This document shows, in pieces, positions 8,400-18,384 of a stretch of DNA of 64,000 nucleotides. The stretch spans positions 1 through 64,000 of the forward strand of contig JACPKS010000111.1 of the NCBI GenBank assembly GCA_016186905.1, written 5' to 3'. How positions within the stretch are numbered: the first letter of the stretch is position 1; each line of letters opens with the position of its first letter. The notes beneath the pieces are model-generated. The model was not told the origin of the DNA. It ran no database searches and saw nothing but the letters and a program-made list of their open reading frames with translations. The DNA is from Deltaproteobacteria bacterium (GTDB lineage: Bacteria > Bdellovibrionota > UBA1018 > UBA923). A program made the position numbers and the translations under genes.

Positions 8400-9856
8400 C
8401 GGACATGACTGCGAAAAAGAAAAAAAGAAAAACGAAGTACACCAACGGCCACACGCGCCTGTGGGGAGGGCGCTTCGAGAAGGCGACGGCCAAAGAGGTT
8501 TTGGAATTCACCGAATCGATCTCGTTTGACCGGCGCCTGGCGCTTTTCGACGTCGCGCAGAGTCTCGCGCACGTGCAAGGCCTGAGGGACGCGAAGCTCC
8601 TCACCGATTCCGAAACCCGGAAGCTTTCGAGCGGCCTGACCGAAGTCGCCGCGATGATCCACGACGGACGCCTCGAGATGCGGCTTGAGCACGAAGACAT
8701 CCACACGGCCATCGAAAAGGCGCTGACCGCCATCGTGGGAAACGTCGGCGGAAAGCTCCACACGGCGCGGTCGCGAAACGACCAGGTCGCGACCGACCTG
8801 AAGCTTTATCTGCGCGAAGCGACCAAGGCCGTCTGCGCGGCGGGGCTCACGCTGATCGCAACGCTTGAAGGGCTCGCTCATCGCGAAGCCGAAACGGTCA
8901 TGCCCGGCTACACGCACCTGCAGCGGGCGATGCCGGTCACGCTCGGCCACCATCTCGCGGCTTACGCGTTCATGTTCACGCGCGACGTCGACCGCTTTAT
9001 TTTCGGATTGAACCGCGCCAATTCCCTGCCGCTGGGCGCCGGCGCGCTCGCGGGAACCAACCATGCGATCGATCGCGAACACAATGCCGCGCGCCTGGGC
9101 TTTGCCCGCGTCGACGGCAACAGCCTGGACGCCGTGTCGTCGCGCGATTTCGTCGCGGATTTCATCTCGTCTTGCGCAATCATGCAGATGCATCTTTCGA
9201 GGCTTTCCGAGGACATCATCCTGTGGTGCTCATCCGAGTTCGGCTACGCCGAGCTCGACGACGCCTTCGCCACGGGCTCGAGCCTCATGCCGCAGAAAAA
9301 AAATCCCGACGTCGCCGAGCTCGTGCGCGGAAAATCCGCGCGCGTCTTCGGAAACCTCATGGGCTGCCTGACCCTTCTCAAAGGCCTGCCGCTCTCGTAC
9401 AACCGCGACCTGCAGGAAGACAAAATCTTTCTCTTCGACTCCGTAGACACGCTCGCGGCCTCGCTCGGCGTGATGGCGAAATTCCTGGCCTCGCTCAAGT
9501 TCCGTGCCGACCGCATGCGCAAGGCCGTGGAAAGCGACCCCGCGATTCTTGCCACCGACCTTGCCGACGCGCTCGTGCGCGCGGGCGTGCCGTTTCGCAA
9601 GACCCACGAGATCGTGGGCACGATCGTGCGCCACGCGCTTTCGCGCGGGATTCGCCTGCAGGATCTCTCGGATCGCGAGCTCAGGAAATTTTCGGCGGAT
9701 TTTCCTCCGGGAACGGCCAAAGGGCTCACTGTCGACAACTCGGTTCGCGCCAAACAAGCGCTGGGCGGGCCAAGCCCCGATAACATTCGAAGGCAGTGCA
9801 AGCAGCTCCGCAAATTCTGCTCGTCCGCCGCGAAGTTCATCGAAGAAACCGTTTAG
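8396..9856 (+). CDS. argH: Argininosuccinate lyase
   Basis: Splits argininosuccinate into arginine and fumarate. It belongs to the fumarase/aspartase superfamily, with the signature [12 protein letters not shown] at about 293-304 including the catalytic Ser loop. The 486-aa frame starts with GTG overlapping the argG stop; an ATG three codons in (8405) is an alternative. The first ten residues are Lys-rich (AKKKKRKTK), an extension beyond the family core that begins at LWGGRF. It completes the citrulline-to-arginine pathway with its two upstream partners. Confidence 0.96.
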   Translation: MTDMTAKKKKRKTKYTNGHTRLWGGRFEKATAKEVLEFTESISFDRRLALFDVAQSLAHVQGLRDAKLLTDSETRKLSSGLTEVAAMIHDGRLEMRLEHEDIHTAIEKALTAIVGNVGGKLHTARSRNDQVATDLKLYLREATKAVCAAGLTLIATLEGLAHREAETVMPGYTHLQRAMPVTLGHHLAAYAFMFTRDVDRFIFGLNRANSLPLGAGALAGTNHAIDREHNAARLGFARVDGNSLDAVSSRDFVADFISSCAIMQMHLSRLSEDIILWCSSEFGYAELDDAFATGSSLMPQKKNPDVAELVRGKSARVFGNLMGCLTLLKGLPLSYNRDLQEDKIFLFDSVDTLAASLGVMAKFLASLKFRADRMRKAVESDPAILATDLADALVRAGVPFRKTHEIVGTIVRHALSRGIRLQDLSDRELRKFSADFPPGTAKGLTVDNSVRAKQALGGPSPDNIRRQCKQLRKFCSSAAKFIEETV

Positions 9857-9869
9857 GAGCCCGTCCTGG

Positions 9870-11177
9870 ATGGCCGCGCGCGTTCTTCCTCCCACTCCCG
9901 AAAATATCGCGGCCGCGGCGCGCGCTTTGGCCGCCTCAGACGTCGTGGGAATGCCGACTGAGACCGTCTACGGGCTTGCGGGCTCGGTATTCGACCCGGC
10001 GGCGCTGGCGAAAATTTTCGACGTGAAGGAGCGCCCGCGTTTTGACCCGCTGATCGTGCACGTCACGCCCGCGTTTTTTCACGCGGAGGATTTTAAGGAC
10101 GCAAGTGCCGGCGCAGCGGGCCCAAAACGTGAGAATCCCCCGACCGCCGCTCCCATAGCCGCGGCTCACCCGATTCTCCGCTGCCTCGCGCGCATCGGCC
10201 TCGTGAAGATCAGCGCCATGCCGGCAGCCGCGCAAGCCCGCGCGGAAACACTCGCGCGCGCGTTTTGGCCCGGACCGCTCACGCTCGTTCTGCCGAAACT
10301 GGCGCGCGTTCCCGACTTGGCCACGAGCGGCCTGTCGACGGTTGCCGTGCGCATGCCCAGGCATGGCGTGGCGCAGGAACTCATCCGCGCGGCGGGTGTG
10401 CCGCTCGCGGCTCCGAGCGCTAACCGCTTCGGCCACGTCAGCCCGACGGAAGCGGCACATGTCGCGGCGGAACTCGGCGATCGCATCGCGCTCATTCTCG
10501 ACGGCGGACCCTGCGAAGTAGGCCTTGAATCCACGGTCCTGCGCGTTGAAAACGACGCCAGCATGACGCTCTTACGGCCAGGCGGGGTGGACGCGGAGGA
10601 AATCGAGGCGGCGACTGGAGCGGCTCCAAAGCCCGTGGCCGCATCCTCGAAAGAAGACTCTCAAGCCGCGGGCGCCGCGCGGCACGCGGCGCAAACACCC
10701 GCCGCGCGGGCCGCGGCCTCCTCTTCGTCACGGGGCATGGTTGCGTCGCCCGGAATGCTCGACAGCCATTACGCTCCGGCCAAGCCGCTTTATCTTTTGC
10801 CGTGCCGTCTTGAAGATCTCTGCAGCCCTGAAAATCGGGAACGGTTTGATCGCGTGGTGTCCGCGGTGTTCGCGAAGCACCCCGAGCTCGGCACGCACCC
10901 GCGCGCGGGGCTTCTCGTTCAGCGCGGGGATCCCGACTGGAGTGCCGCGCTGTTCGTGCAAATCGCGCAAGGCCTTGTCGGAAAACCCGTCGCCGTGCGC
11001 GGCCTTTCGCTCAGCCTCGAGGGCAATGTTTTCGAAAGCGCGCACGGTCTTTTCTCGCGCATACGCGAACTCGACGCCTCTGACGCCGCGATACTCTTCG
11101 CGGAACCCTGCTACAATAAGCGCGGAATCGGATTCGCGATCGCCGACCGCCTCTGCCGCGCCGCCACTGCTCTCTAA
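9870..11177 (+). CDS. L-threonylcarbamoyladenylate synthase (Sua5 type)
   Basis: Makes threonylcarbamoyl-AMP from threonine, bicarbonate and ATP for the t6A37 modification of tRNAs. The YrdC/Sua5 core begins at [12 protein letters not shown] (28-39), with KERPRFDP (53-60) binding substrates and [12 protein letters not shown] further on. A separate C-terminal Sua5 domain follows, recognised by [12 protein letters not shown] (about 292-303). At 435 aa it is longer than usual because of two Ala/Pro/Ser-rich insertions (about 75-100 and 250-288). The ATG at 9870 is chosen because GGAG lies 10 nt upstream, just after the argH stop; upstream in-frame sequence only overlaps argH. Its stop overlaps the stop of the converging rocD gene. 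Confidence 0.9.
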   Translation: MAARVLPPTPENIAAAARALAASDVVGMPTETVYGLAGSVFDPAALAKIFDVKERPRFDPLIVHVTPAFFHAEDFKDASAGAAGPKRENPPTAAPIAAAHPILRCLARIGLVKISAMPAAAQARAETLARAFWPGPLTLVLPKLARVPDLATSGLSTVAVRMPRHGVAQELIRAAGVPLAAPSANRFGHVSPTEAAHVAAELGDRIALILDGGPCEVGLESTVLRVENDASMTLLRPGGVDAEEIEAATGAAPKPVAASSKEDSQAAGAARHAAQTPAARAAASSSSRGMVASPGMLDSHYAPAKPLYLLPCRLEDLCSPENRERFDRVVSAVFAKHPELGTHPRAGLLVQRGDPDWSAALFVQIAQGLVGKPVAVRGLSLSLEGNVFESAHGLFSRIRELDASDAAILFAEPCYNKRGIGFAIADRLCRAATAL

Positions 11178-12382
11178 AAGACGTTCTTGATGACGGCCAA
11201 GGCTTCATGAAGCTGCTCCTCGGTAATCACGAGCGGAGGCGCGAAGCGGATGATATTCTCGCGCGTTTGCTTGGCCAGAAGACCTTCTTTCGCGAGAGCC
11301 AGACAGTATTCCCACGCGGTTTTTCCGCCCTCCGCCCGGATCACAACCCCCGTGAGCAATCCCTTGCCGCGCACGCTCTCGATCGCGGGCGACCGGATCG
11401 CGCGCAGCCCCGCGCGAAAAACCTCGCCAAGCCGCGCGGCGTTCAGGGCGAGATGCTCGTCGCGGATCACGTCCAGCGCCGCCAACGCCACCGCGCACGC
11501 GAGCGGATTACCGCCGTACGTCGACCCGTGCTCGCCCGGACGGATACAGAGCATGACCTCGTCGTCGGCCAGCACCGCCGAGACGGGAAGCATCCCTCCC
11601 GAGAGCGCTTTCCCAAGAATCAGGACGTCCGGGCGCACGCTCTCGTGGTCGCATGCGAGCATCAGGCCTGTTCGCCCGAGTCCCGTTTGTATTTCGTCGG
11701 CCATGAAAAGAACGTTTCTTTCGCTGCAAAGTTCGCGCGCGCGCCTCAAATATCCCTCGTCGGGCACGACCACTCCCGCCTCGCCCTGAATCGGCTCGAC
11801 TAAAAATCCCGCGACGCTCGGGTCGGAACACGCACGCGCGAGCGTGCGCTCGTCGTTATACGGAATAACTTCAAAACCGGGCAAGTACGGGCCAAATCCG
11901 GCACGAGATTCTTCAGACGTGGATGCGGAGATCGCCGCGATCGTGCGCCCGTGGAAATTTCCCTCGCACACGACGATCTTCGCCTTCCCGTCGGGCACGC
12001 CCTTTTTCAAATATGCCCATTTGCGGCAGAGCTTGAGCGCGGTTTCGACGGCTTCGACGCCCGAATTCATGGGAAGCACGCGCGTATATCCAAACAACTC
12101 GGTGACGTATTTTTCGAAGGGCCCCAACCGGTCGTTATGAAACGCGCGCGACGTGAGTGCCAGCGTGCGCGCCTGCGCGATCAGCGCGTTCACGATTTTC
12201 GGATGACAGTGCCCTTGATTGACCGCGGAGTACGCCGAAAGAAAATCGAAGTAACGGCGCCCCTCCACGTCCCAGAGAAAGACACCCTCGCCTTTCGTGA
12301 GCACGACGGGCAACGAATGGTAGTTATGCGCGCCGAAGCGGTCTTCGAGTTCGACGTAATCGCGCGCGTTTTTATCAGTCAT
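11174..12382 (-). CDS. rocD: Ornithine aminotransferase
   Basis: PLP-dependent class III aminotransferase converting ornithine and 2-oxoglutarate to glutamate semialdehyde and glutamate. [18 protein letters not shown] and NQGHCHPKI near residues 37-63, and [14 protein letters not shown] near 103, are typical of RocD rather than Arg[12 protein letters not shown] and [15 protein letters not shown] (Lys forming the Schiff base) follow. The ATG at 12382 fits the family; a 12-residue upstream extension is possible, and neither has a clear ribosome site. Its stop overlaps the Sua5 stop tail to tail. Placement beside argFGH suggests ornithine flux in the catabolic direction, or supply of proline and glutamate. 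Confidence 0.88.
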   Translation of the reverse strand: MTDKNARDYVELEDRFGAHNYHSLPVVLTKGEGVFLWDVEGRRYFDFLSAYSAVNQGHCHPKIVNALIAQARTLALTSRAFHNDRLGPFEKYVTELFGYTRVLPMNSGVEAVETALKLCRKWAYLKKGVPDGKAKIVVCEGNFHGRTIAAISASTSEESRAGFGPYLPGFEVIPYNDERTLARACSDPSVAGFLVEPIQGEAGVVVPDEGYLRRARELCSERNVLFMADEIQTGLGRTGLMLACDHESVRPDVLILGKALSGGMLPVSAVLADDEVMLCIRPGEHGSTYGGNPLACAVALAALDVIRDEHLALNAARLGEVFRAGLRAIRSPAIESVRGKGLLTGVVIRAEGGKTAWEYCLALAKEGLLAKQTRENIIRFAPPLVITEEQLHEALAVIKNVF

Positions 12383-12592
12383 GGCGGAAATTATCGCCCA
12401 TGAACAGGAAATATACATGGGCCAAAGCGGCGTATAAAAACTACACGGCGGCAGCCGTGAAAACCGCTTAAAAACGGGAATACAGCGGCATGACGCTTGC
12501 TCTGACTTCCAACGTACGGCCCTGTTCGAAAACGGGCCGCTAAACCCGTGGCCGGGGTTGCATCTTTACGGGAAATCGGGGATTAGAAAAGC

Positions 12593-12943
12593 GTGTCGAA
12601 TACAGACCGACAGGAACCGCCTTCAAACGTCGTCTCTTTGGCGGCACACCGTTTTTTGCGCGAACGCAAGAACGCGGATACCGGGTACGCGCTTAAAATC
12701 CGGAAGCTCGAGAAGTTCGAGCTTCTGCAGGAGCTCCTCCGCTACGACGATATCGTCAAGCGCGGCGCCTCCGATCCGCGGGTCAACCTTCAAGCCACGC
12801 TGCGCGCGCAGATGCTCATGGAGCTTTTGGAAGCCCGCGCCGAACTTACCGAGCTGCGAAGCCTCGCGGTCGAATACAAACGCAAACTCGCCACGCGGCT
12901 CTACGCGCAGGTTCAAAACATCGCGCAGCCGAAGCCGATTTAG
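12593..12943 (+). CDS. Small helical protein of unknown function
   Basis: Frame of 116 aa starting with GTG. From about residue 33 to the end it is strongly helical, with heptad-like Leu and charged residues (KLEKFELLQELLRYDD, then LEARAELTELRSLAVEYKRKL), so a short coiled coil is likely. There is no signal peptide or membrane segment. It is convergent with the acyltransferase at 12954, 10 nt apart. Upstream are two hairpins (around 12447-12462 and 12522-12545). No family recognised. Confidence 0.6.
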   Translation: MSNTDRQEPPSNVVSLAAHRFLRERKNADTGYALKIRKLEKFELLQELLRYDDIVKRGASDPRVNLQATLRAQMLMELLEARAELTELRSLAVEYKRKLATRLYAQVQNIAQPKPI

Positions 12944-12953
12944 CGCGCAGCGG

Positions 12954-13643
12954 TTACCGCGTCAACGGTACGGGACACTCCTTCTCCAGTCTTCGCTGCA
13001 GATCCCGTACGATCTGAATTTTCCGTTCCCTGGGGCTGCCCGGAAATCGCGCCTTGTATTCGCGGATGCCGATTTGCGTGACGTTCATCCGGATCGTCTT
13101 GAAGAGCCTCGGGAAAAACTGGCCCGGAGCCTGAACGTGATGAAGTCCGCCGCTTAAGCAAAGAAGCAGGTACCCGTCGTCGAGCTTTTCGATGATGTCT
13201 GCGATCCCCCCGCGTACGGTCATTTTCTGCCCGTCTTTGTCGAGCCCGCCCGGACGCATCATCCTGCCTTCCGGCGCGATCAGGATGATATCGTCCGCCT
13301 CGATCGAAGCGAGGTAGTTTTCCCAGGACTCATCCTTCTTTCGCGTAATCGCCGAGATCCTTGGCATCATCAGTTTCCAGAACGCTCCCACGAGCGGACG
13401 GTCCAGCGTGATGTCGGCGCCCGGCAGGCTCGCATGGCCGGCGATCCGCCAAAGCACGGAAAACGGAAGCCCCGTGATAAAAATGGGCTCGTAAAGGGAC
13501 GTGTGATTCAAAAAAACGAGAAGCCGTAGCTGGTCGAATCGAATCCGCGGCCGGGGAGGATTCCATTCGAACCGCGAAGCGAAGAAAAAATGCGATGCGA
13601 CTTTGACCGAGGCCATGATGAGAAACGCGAAGAGCCGTCTCAA
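12954..13643 (-). CDS. PlsC-like 1-acylglycerol-phosphate acyltransferase
   Basis: Probable membrane-bound acyltransferase of the PlsC family, involved in phospholipid or lysophospholipid acylation. The catalytic block is NHTSLYEP (an NHxSxxE variant of HX4D), followed by the APEGRM box that binds phosphate. TTG at 13643 is chosen because GGAG lies 6 nt upstream, and this gives a hydrophobic N-terminus (LRRLFAFLIM). An ATG nine codons later (13616) is the alternative. The start lies 23 nt after the phoH stop. The HX4D Asp is replaced by Glu (NHTSLYE), so catalysis or specificity may differ. Confidence 0.72.
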   Translation of the reverse strand: MRRLFAFLIMASVKVASHFFFASRFEWNPPRPRIRFDQLRLLVFLNHTSLYEPIFITGLPFSVLWRIAGHASLPGADITLDRPLVGAFWKLMMPRISAITRKKDESWENYLASIEADDIILIAPEGRMMRPGGLDKDGQKMTVRGGIADIIEKLDDGYLLLCLSGGLHHVQAPGQFFPRLFKTIRMNVTQIGIREYKARFPGSPRERKIQIVRDLQRRLEKECPVPLTR

Positions 13644-13666
13644 GGGAATCTCCAGCCGCGCCCGCG

Positions 13667-14983
13667 CTACAGCAGGTTGCTCGCCAGCTCGGATAGCTTC
13701 GAACGCTCGCCCTTGCTCAGCGAGACGTGGCCCGAAATTCCTTCGCCCTTGAAGCGCTCCACGACGTGCGTGAGCCCGTTGGAGTTCGAGTCGACGTAAG
13801 GATTGTCGATCTGGAAGCAATCGCCGGTCAGCACGATCTTCGTGCCGTCGCCGGCGCGCGTGATGATGGTCTTGATCTCGTGAGGCGTCAGGTTCTGCGC
13901 TTCGTCCACGATCATGAACTGCTGCGGAATGCTTCGCCCGCGGATGTAAGTCAGCGGCTCGATGTTGAGCAAGCCCTGGTTCATGAGCTCCTGACAGCCC
14001 TTGCCCGCCCCGCGCCGCGCTTTCGAGGCGCTGGCACCGAACAAAAAGTCGATATTGTCGTAAATCGGCTGCATCCAGGGATTCAGCTTCTCCTCGATGT
14101 CTCCGGGCAAAAATCCGATATCTTTCCCAAGCGGAAACACCGGACGGCTCACGAGCAGGCGATGAAACACGCCCTCGTCGACCGTCTTCACGAGCCCGGC
14201 CGCGATCGCGAGCAGAGTTTTTCCGGTTCCGGCTTTGCCGACGAGGCTCACGAGCTTGATCTCGTCGTTCAGGAGCATGTCGATGGCGAAGCCCTGCTCG
14301 ATGTTCTTCGGAAAAATCCCCCATAGCCCTTCCGCCGGCTTGTACACCGGCACGACGCAGTCGATCTCGGCATTGTACCGGCCCATCGCCGTGTGATGCG
14401 GATTGGTCGAGTCTTTCATCAAAAGGTACTGATTGGGATGAAGGCGCGCCTCTTTGAGCTGGATTTTTTTCTGAGCGTAGAACTCATCGACGGCCTCGGG
14501 CGGAACGTTCAAAATCGCGAACCCCGAATAGAGTTCCTCGGTCGAGACGTGGGTGGGCTCGTAATCGTTGGCATCGAGGCCCAGCGCGTCGGCTTTGATG
14601 CGAAGGTTGGTGTCTTTCGTGACGAAGACGACGGGGCGTTTGGGCTGCGCCTTGCGCAGGTTCATCGCCGTCGCGATGATCCGGTTGTCGGCGCTGTCGC
14701 CCGAGAGATCTCCCGGAAGCGGTCCGCCGGGCGAAAGCTCGACGGTCAAAAGCGCGCCGTTGGCGAGCTTAACGCCTTGCGAGAGCTTGCCTTCTTTTCG
14801 GAAGCTGTCCATGAGACGCGAGAACTGGCGGGCATTACGCCCGTTTTCAGACATCTCGCGCTTGAAACGGTCGATCTCCTCGATCACCGTGATGGGGATG
14901 ATGACGTCGTTGGAACCGAATTTTTGAAGGGCTTGAGGGTCGAAAAGCAGGACGTTGGTGTCGAGAACGAAGGCTTTTCTCAA
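13667..14983 (-). CDS. PIN domain-PhoH ATPase fusion
   Basis: Two-domain protein of the PhoH/YlaK class: an N-terminal PIN ribonuclease domain and a C-terminal PhoH P-loop ATPase related to superfamily 1 helicases. With TTG at 14983 as start, the PIN residues are Asp8 (VLDTNV), Glu35/36, Asp99 and Asp124. Walker A GKAGTGKT is at about 249-256, and a Walker B-like IVDEAQN follows near 350. The TTG is supported by AGGAGA 7 nt upstream and by homology beginning exactly at RKAFVLDTN; a longer frame upstream is noise. 438 aa. Such proteins are linked to RNA processing or stress; the target RNA is unknown. Confidence 0.88.
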   Translation of the reverse strand: MRKAFVLDTNVLLFDPQALQKFGSNDVIIPITVIEEIDRFKREMSENGRNARQFSRLMDSFRKEGKLSQGVKLANGALLTVELSPGGPLPGDLSGDSADNRIIATAMNLRKAQPKRPVVFVTKDTNLRIKADALGLDANDYEPTHVSTEELYSGFAILNVPPEAVDEFYAQKKIQLKEARLHPNQYLLMKDSTNPHHTAMGRYNAEIDCVVPVYKPAEGLWGIFPKNIEQGFAIDMLLNDEIKLVSLVGKAGTGKTLLAIAAGLVKTVDEGVFHRLLVSRPVFPLGKDIGFLPGDIEEKLNPWMQPIYDNIDFLFGASASKARRGAGKGCQELMNQGLLNIEPLTYIRGRSIPQQFMIVDEAQNLTPHEIKTIITRAGDGTKIVLTGDCFQIDNPYVDSNSNGLTHVVERFKGEGISGHVSLSKGERSKLSELASNLL

Positions 14984-15048
14984 TGTTGCATCTCCTATGA
15001 TGGATCTTATTGAGAAAACCACGCGACCGCAATCAGGAAGTGGCCCGC

Positions 15049-15089
15049 TCCAGCGAAGTCTGACGCAGCATAAGCGGAAAAGCGACGAG
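15049..15089. repeat. Stop-adjacent palindromic repeat, truncated copy D
   Basis: Directly after the stop of the 15-kb barrel gene, minus strand, CTCGTCGCTTTTCCGCTTA and then TGCTGCGTCA resemble the right half of the elements at 23058-23249 and 39610-39733. The left half is missing. Confidence 0.5.
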
Positions 15090-16286
15090 CTAAAATCTAC
15101 GTGGGTAGCGGTAGCGGTCGTCTTCTTTGAGCGTTCGGCGATCGATGCCAATGAGATCGAGCCGCATCGTAAGCTGCAACATATAGCGCCGCTCGCGGTC
15201 CATCATGGCGAGCGACTGCGTATCGACGGCGTAGGTCACGGCCGAAAGCTTCATGAGCCAGAAGTCATAGTAAAAGCCGCCGGTAAGCGAAGTTTGGTTC
15301 ACCCCGGCCTGAATGCCGAGTCGCCCAAGCTGCCACTCCGCGCCCGCGTGCAACCTTAAACGCGGATCAATGCCCGATTGCAGCAGATGGCGTCCTTCGG
15401 CGGAGAGTTTGACGTTGTTCTTCGCGCGCGCCGCCGAGCTGAAACGGTGGATGAACGCTCCGCCGGCCGAAAGGTTGTTCCGAAGCGGAGGAGGCGGATT
15501 TCCGGCGGTGCGGCTGCCGAAGGTCACGTCGCCGGCGTCCTGCCAGGCTGAAGCAAGAACGAACGTATCCTGTTTTCCCAACGTGATGTCGTACTGAAAG
15601 CCGAGTGTCGCCGCGAATCCCGTGGCGTCATCCGAGGCAAGCGCCCGAAGATATCCCGTGTCCGCCGTCGCCAGGCGCGTGAGCGGGATCGTGCCGTCGA
15701 AGCCCGAGCGCGTGAGCCACTTCAATCCGACCCCGAAACGAAGATAGTGCAACTTCTTGAAACCGCGCGTTTCGACTCCGAAGCCGCTCACCACGCCGCG
15801 ATCGATGAGATAGGTCGCCTCGATGTTCGGCAGCGCCAAATTTCTCGGAACGACGTGAAACGTGCCGCTGTAATAGAACCCCATCACGAAGTTCGGAAAA
15901 TACACGGCCGGAAAAACGGTTCCGTTGGCGTAAAGGTGCTTGCCGAAAAATTTCTGGATCGTGTCTCCCGAAAGGCCGCCGGCGGTCGACTTCATGTTCG
16001 CGATGCTCGTATAGTCGTCTTGGCTGACGTCGAACTTGGGGTTCAAGAACTCGAACGCAAGCGACTGGTTGAAGGCCAGGCCAGCCGGATTGTAGAAGAC
16101 CGCGTCGGAGTCGTCGGCCACGGCGGTGAAGGCGTTGCCCATCCCCATGGCGCGAACGCCGCGATAAAACTCGGTGAGTTCTTTCGCCATCGCCGCCGGC
16201 GCGACCAGCATGATCAGCAGCGCAGCCGCGGCCGCGCGGCGACCCGTTGCCTGGCTCGTCAGTCTTCGGGTCGAGCTTGCGCTCAA
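15090..16286 (-). CDS. Outer-membrane beta-barrel protein (PorV/FadL-like)
   Basis: Predicted outer-membrane barrel of 398 aa. The signal peptide ends APAAMA-K (about residue 34). It is followed by the block GVRAMGMGNAFTAVADD then DAVFYNPAGLA, which begins many PorV, UPF0164 and FadL-like barrels. Alternating strands continue to a C-terminal RYRYPRRF. TTG at 16286 is supported by GGAGG 7 nt upstream. The gene follows the 16300 gene by 13 nt and is presumably in the same transcript. Specific cargo or transport role unknown. Confidence 0.75.
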   Translation of the reverse strand: MSASSTRRLTSQATGRRAAAAALLIMLVAPAAMAKELTEFYRGVRAMGMGNAFTAVADDSDAVFYNPAGLAFNQSLAFEFLNPKFDVSQDDYTSIANMKSTAGGLSGDTIQKFFGKHLYANGTVFPAVYFPNFVMGFYYSGTFHVVPRNLALPNIEATYLIDRGVVSGFGVETRGFKKLHYLRFGVGLKWLTRSGFDGTIPLTRLATADTGYLRALASDDATGFAATLGFQYDITLGKQDTFVLASAWQDAGDVTFGSRTAGNPPPPLRNNLSAGGAFIHRFSSAARAKNNVKLSAEGRHLLQSGIDPRLRLHAGAEWQLGRLGIQAGVNQTSLTGGFYYDFWLMKLSAVTYAVDTQSLAMMDRERRYMLQLTMRLDLIGIDRRTLKEDDRYRYPRRF

Positions 16287-16299
16287 AACACAACCTCCG

Positions 16300-17085
16300 T
16301 CAGAAAAGCGTCCACTGGGTGTCGATGGCGGCGATCAGCGCCGTCCCCTGGACGATCTCGGTCGCCGTGCAGACGCCGGGATCCAGATTGGTCGGGCACG
16401 CGCCGCCGCAGATCGCGCTGATCGAGGTCGATACCTTGTCGATCGCCGAGCCCGTCGAGACCTGGCCAAGGCAGTCCTGAATCGTCGCGACGGCAAGCTC
16501 GATGCGGCACTGCTCGGCGCTGCCGCCCTTGCCGGTGATCGTCGTGGTTTTCTTGCCTGTCTTTTCGTCGGCGACACCCATCGTGTCGATCGAGATCGTC
16601 GTCGTGATGAGCTCGGCCTGGATGAAAATCATGTAAAGATTCACGTCGGGGTCCCGGTCGATCGCTTTAAAACTTCCGGGCGTCCGAGACGTTTCGCGGA
16701 TGATCCGCGCGGCGGTATTGAGCGAGGTCACGCGCCCGTTGCTGTAGTTCGGGGAATAATTCGACGCCACGATCGGCGACCAGATGTCGCTTCCGACGTT
16801 CTGGATGGAACCGATCAGCATGGCGAAGTTGAATCCGCCCGCGCACGCGAACGCCGAGGCATAGGTCAGGCGAACTTCGTTGTTGTTGAATTCGGATTCG
16901 TACAGCGGCTTTAAAACCGCGATCGCGGCCTCGCATTGGCCCGAGGTCAAAAGATTATTGGCCTCTTCAATGATCGCCCGCCGGCCGTTTTCGGAATGCA
17001 ATCCTTTGTAGCCCTGCCCGCACGACTGAATGGCGAGGATCGACCAGGGCGCAATGAAGAGAATCAAAAAAAGTGAGAGCCGCAT
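16300..17085 (-). CDS. Exported protein of unknown function
   Basis: 261 aa from ATG 17085, chosen because GGGAGG lies 7-8 nt upstream. A hydrophobic N-terminal helix (LSLFLILFIAPWSILAI) ends in QSC, close to but not a good lipobox (IQSC), so export is likely and lipidation uncertain. The first third is helical with a TPR-like character (LLTSGQCEAAIAVLKPLYE, then a second helix with SAFACAGGFN). The last third has several Cys residues that could form disulfides. It is immediately upstream of the barrel gene, so an outer-membrane accessory role is plausible. No family recognised. Confidence 0.65.
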   Translation of the reverse strand: MRLSLFLILFIAPWSILAIQSCGQGYKGLHSENGRRAIIEEANNLLTSGQCEAAIAVLKPLYESEFNNNEVRLTYASAFACAGGFNFAMLIGSIQNVGSDIWSPIVASNYSPNYSNGRVTSLNTAARIIRETSRTPGSFKAIDRDPDVNLYMIFIQAELITTTISIDTMGVADEKTGKKTTTITGKGGSAEQCRIELAVATIQDCLGQVSTGSAIDKVSTSISAICGGACPTNLDPGVCTATEIVQGTALIAAIDTQWTLF

Positions 17086-17151
17086 CCCGCTGCCTCCCGC
17101 GCGCCATCCTAGGCGCGCCAAGTATCGCGCGGTGTGGAGTGCGCGTTGAGG

Positions 17152-18384
17152 TCAGCCGAGCGAATCGAGCGCTTTCACGATCCGATTCGCGCCTTCCTCG
17201 ACGTCAGCGTCCGACATCGCGAAACTGATTCGCAGATAGCCGTCCGCTCCGAATCCGGCTCCGGCAACGGTGACGACCTGCGATCGGTCCAATAAATAAA
17301 AAGCCAGGTCTTCGCTTCCGCGAAGAACCTCCGGCTTCCCATCTTTATTGTACGTTCGGCCCGCGAACCGCTCAACATTGAGGAAGAGGTAAAAAGCCCC
17401 CTGGGGCTCCACGAAACTGCATTTGTTGCAGCGGGAAAATATTTCCGACATGCGGTCGCGGCGGCGGCGGAAGGCTTCGACCATGGGTGCGAGCTCATTG
17501 TCGGGGATTTCAAGGGCTTTGACCGCGGCTTTCTGCACGATCGAGGCCGCGCCCGACGTGCTCTGCCCCTGCACGAGCGTCATCGCGGCGATGAGATCTC
17601 TTGGCCCAGCCGCGTATCCCAGCCGCCAACCCGTCATCGCGTAGGCTTTCGAAAATCCATTCACCGTAAGCGTTCTTCGGAAAGCATCTTCGGAGAGCGA
17701 CGCGAACGACGCGAACTCGACCCCGTAAACGAGTTTTTCGTAGATTTCATCCGACACCACCCAGACGCCGGGCCCGCCCGAACGCGCGGCTTCCTCTAAC
17801 ACGCGCGCAAGCGCTGCTTGCTCTTCGCGCGTGTAAACCGCTCCGGTGGGATTGGAAGGGCTGTTGAGAACAAGCACCTTGGTTTTCCTGGTCAGCGCTT
17901 TTTGAAGCTGGACGGGCGTGATCTTAAAGCCGGCGCTCTGTGGCGCATCGAGAATCACGGGCACTCCGCCGGCGAGCTTCACCATCTCGGGATAACTCAC
18001 CCAGTAGGGCGCGAGGATGATGACTTCATCGCCGGGACTCACGGCCGCGAGCAGGAAATTGAAAATCGACTGCTTCGCCCCGCACGACACGAGAACCGCG
18101 TCCTGCGCGTACTCAAGACCGTTGTCGCGCTTGAACTTCGCCGAGATCCCTTTGCGCAGCTCGGGAATTCCGGAAACCTGCGTGTACTTCGAAAAATCCG
18201 CGCGAATCGCCGCGATCGCTTCGTCTTTGACCGGCTCAAGCACGGGAAAATCCGGCTCGCCCGCCGTAAGATTGATGACCTTTTTTCCTTTGGCCGCGAG
18301 CTCGCGCGCGAGCGCGTTCATCTTGAGCGTTGAGCTCTCTAAAACCCCTTTGAGCCGCGAGGAAAGCGTCAGCCCGGCGCTCAT
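17152..18384 (-). CDS. Aspartate aminotransferase family (class I/II)
   Basis: PLP-dependent aminotransferase of fold type I, 410 aa, subgroup I-gamma-like. Features are INLTAGEPDF (37-46) near the N-terminus, APYWVSYPEM, VLNSPSNPTGAVY (the conserved Asn-Pro), the Asp-Glu pair VSDEIYEKL, and the Schiff-base Lys in NGFSKAYAMTGWRLGY. This set fits aspartate:2-oxoglutarate aminotransferases such as AspB, with possible activity on prephenate or aromatic acids. Its ATG overlaps the coaD stop by 4 nt, giving an rsmD-coaD-aminotransferase operon. Confidence 0.9.
   Translation of the reverse strand: MSAGLTLSSRLKGVLESSTLKMNALARELAAKGKKVINLTAGEPDFPVLEPVKDEAIAAIRADFSKYTQVSGIPELRKGISAKFKRDNGLEYAQDAVLVSCGAKQSIFNFLLAAVSPGDEVIILAPYWVSYPEMVKLAGGVPVILDAPQSAGFKITPVQLQKALTRKTKVLVLNSPSNPTGAVYTREEQAALARVLEEAARSGGPGVWVVSDEIYEKLVYGVEFASFASLSEDAFRRTLTVNGFSKAYAMTGWRLGYAAGPRDLIAAMTLVQGQSTSGAASIVQKAAVKALEIPDNELAPMVEAFRRRRDRMSEIFSRCNKCSFVEPQGAFYLFLNVERFAGRTYNKDGKPEVLRGSEDLAFYLLDRSQVVTVAGAGFGADGYLRISFAMSDADVEEGANRIVKALDSLG

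Noticed and set aside
12954-14324. A 456-codon frame covering the acyltransferase and part of phoH.
   Set aside because: Only the last 229 codons show acyltransferase motifs; the upstream part is out of phase with PhoH and lacks structure. The TTG at 13643 with its ribosome site is preferred.
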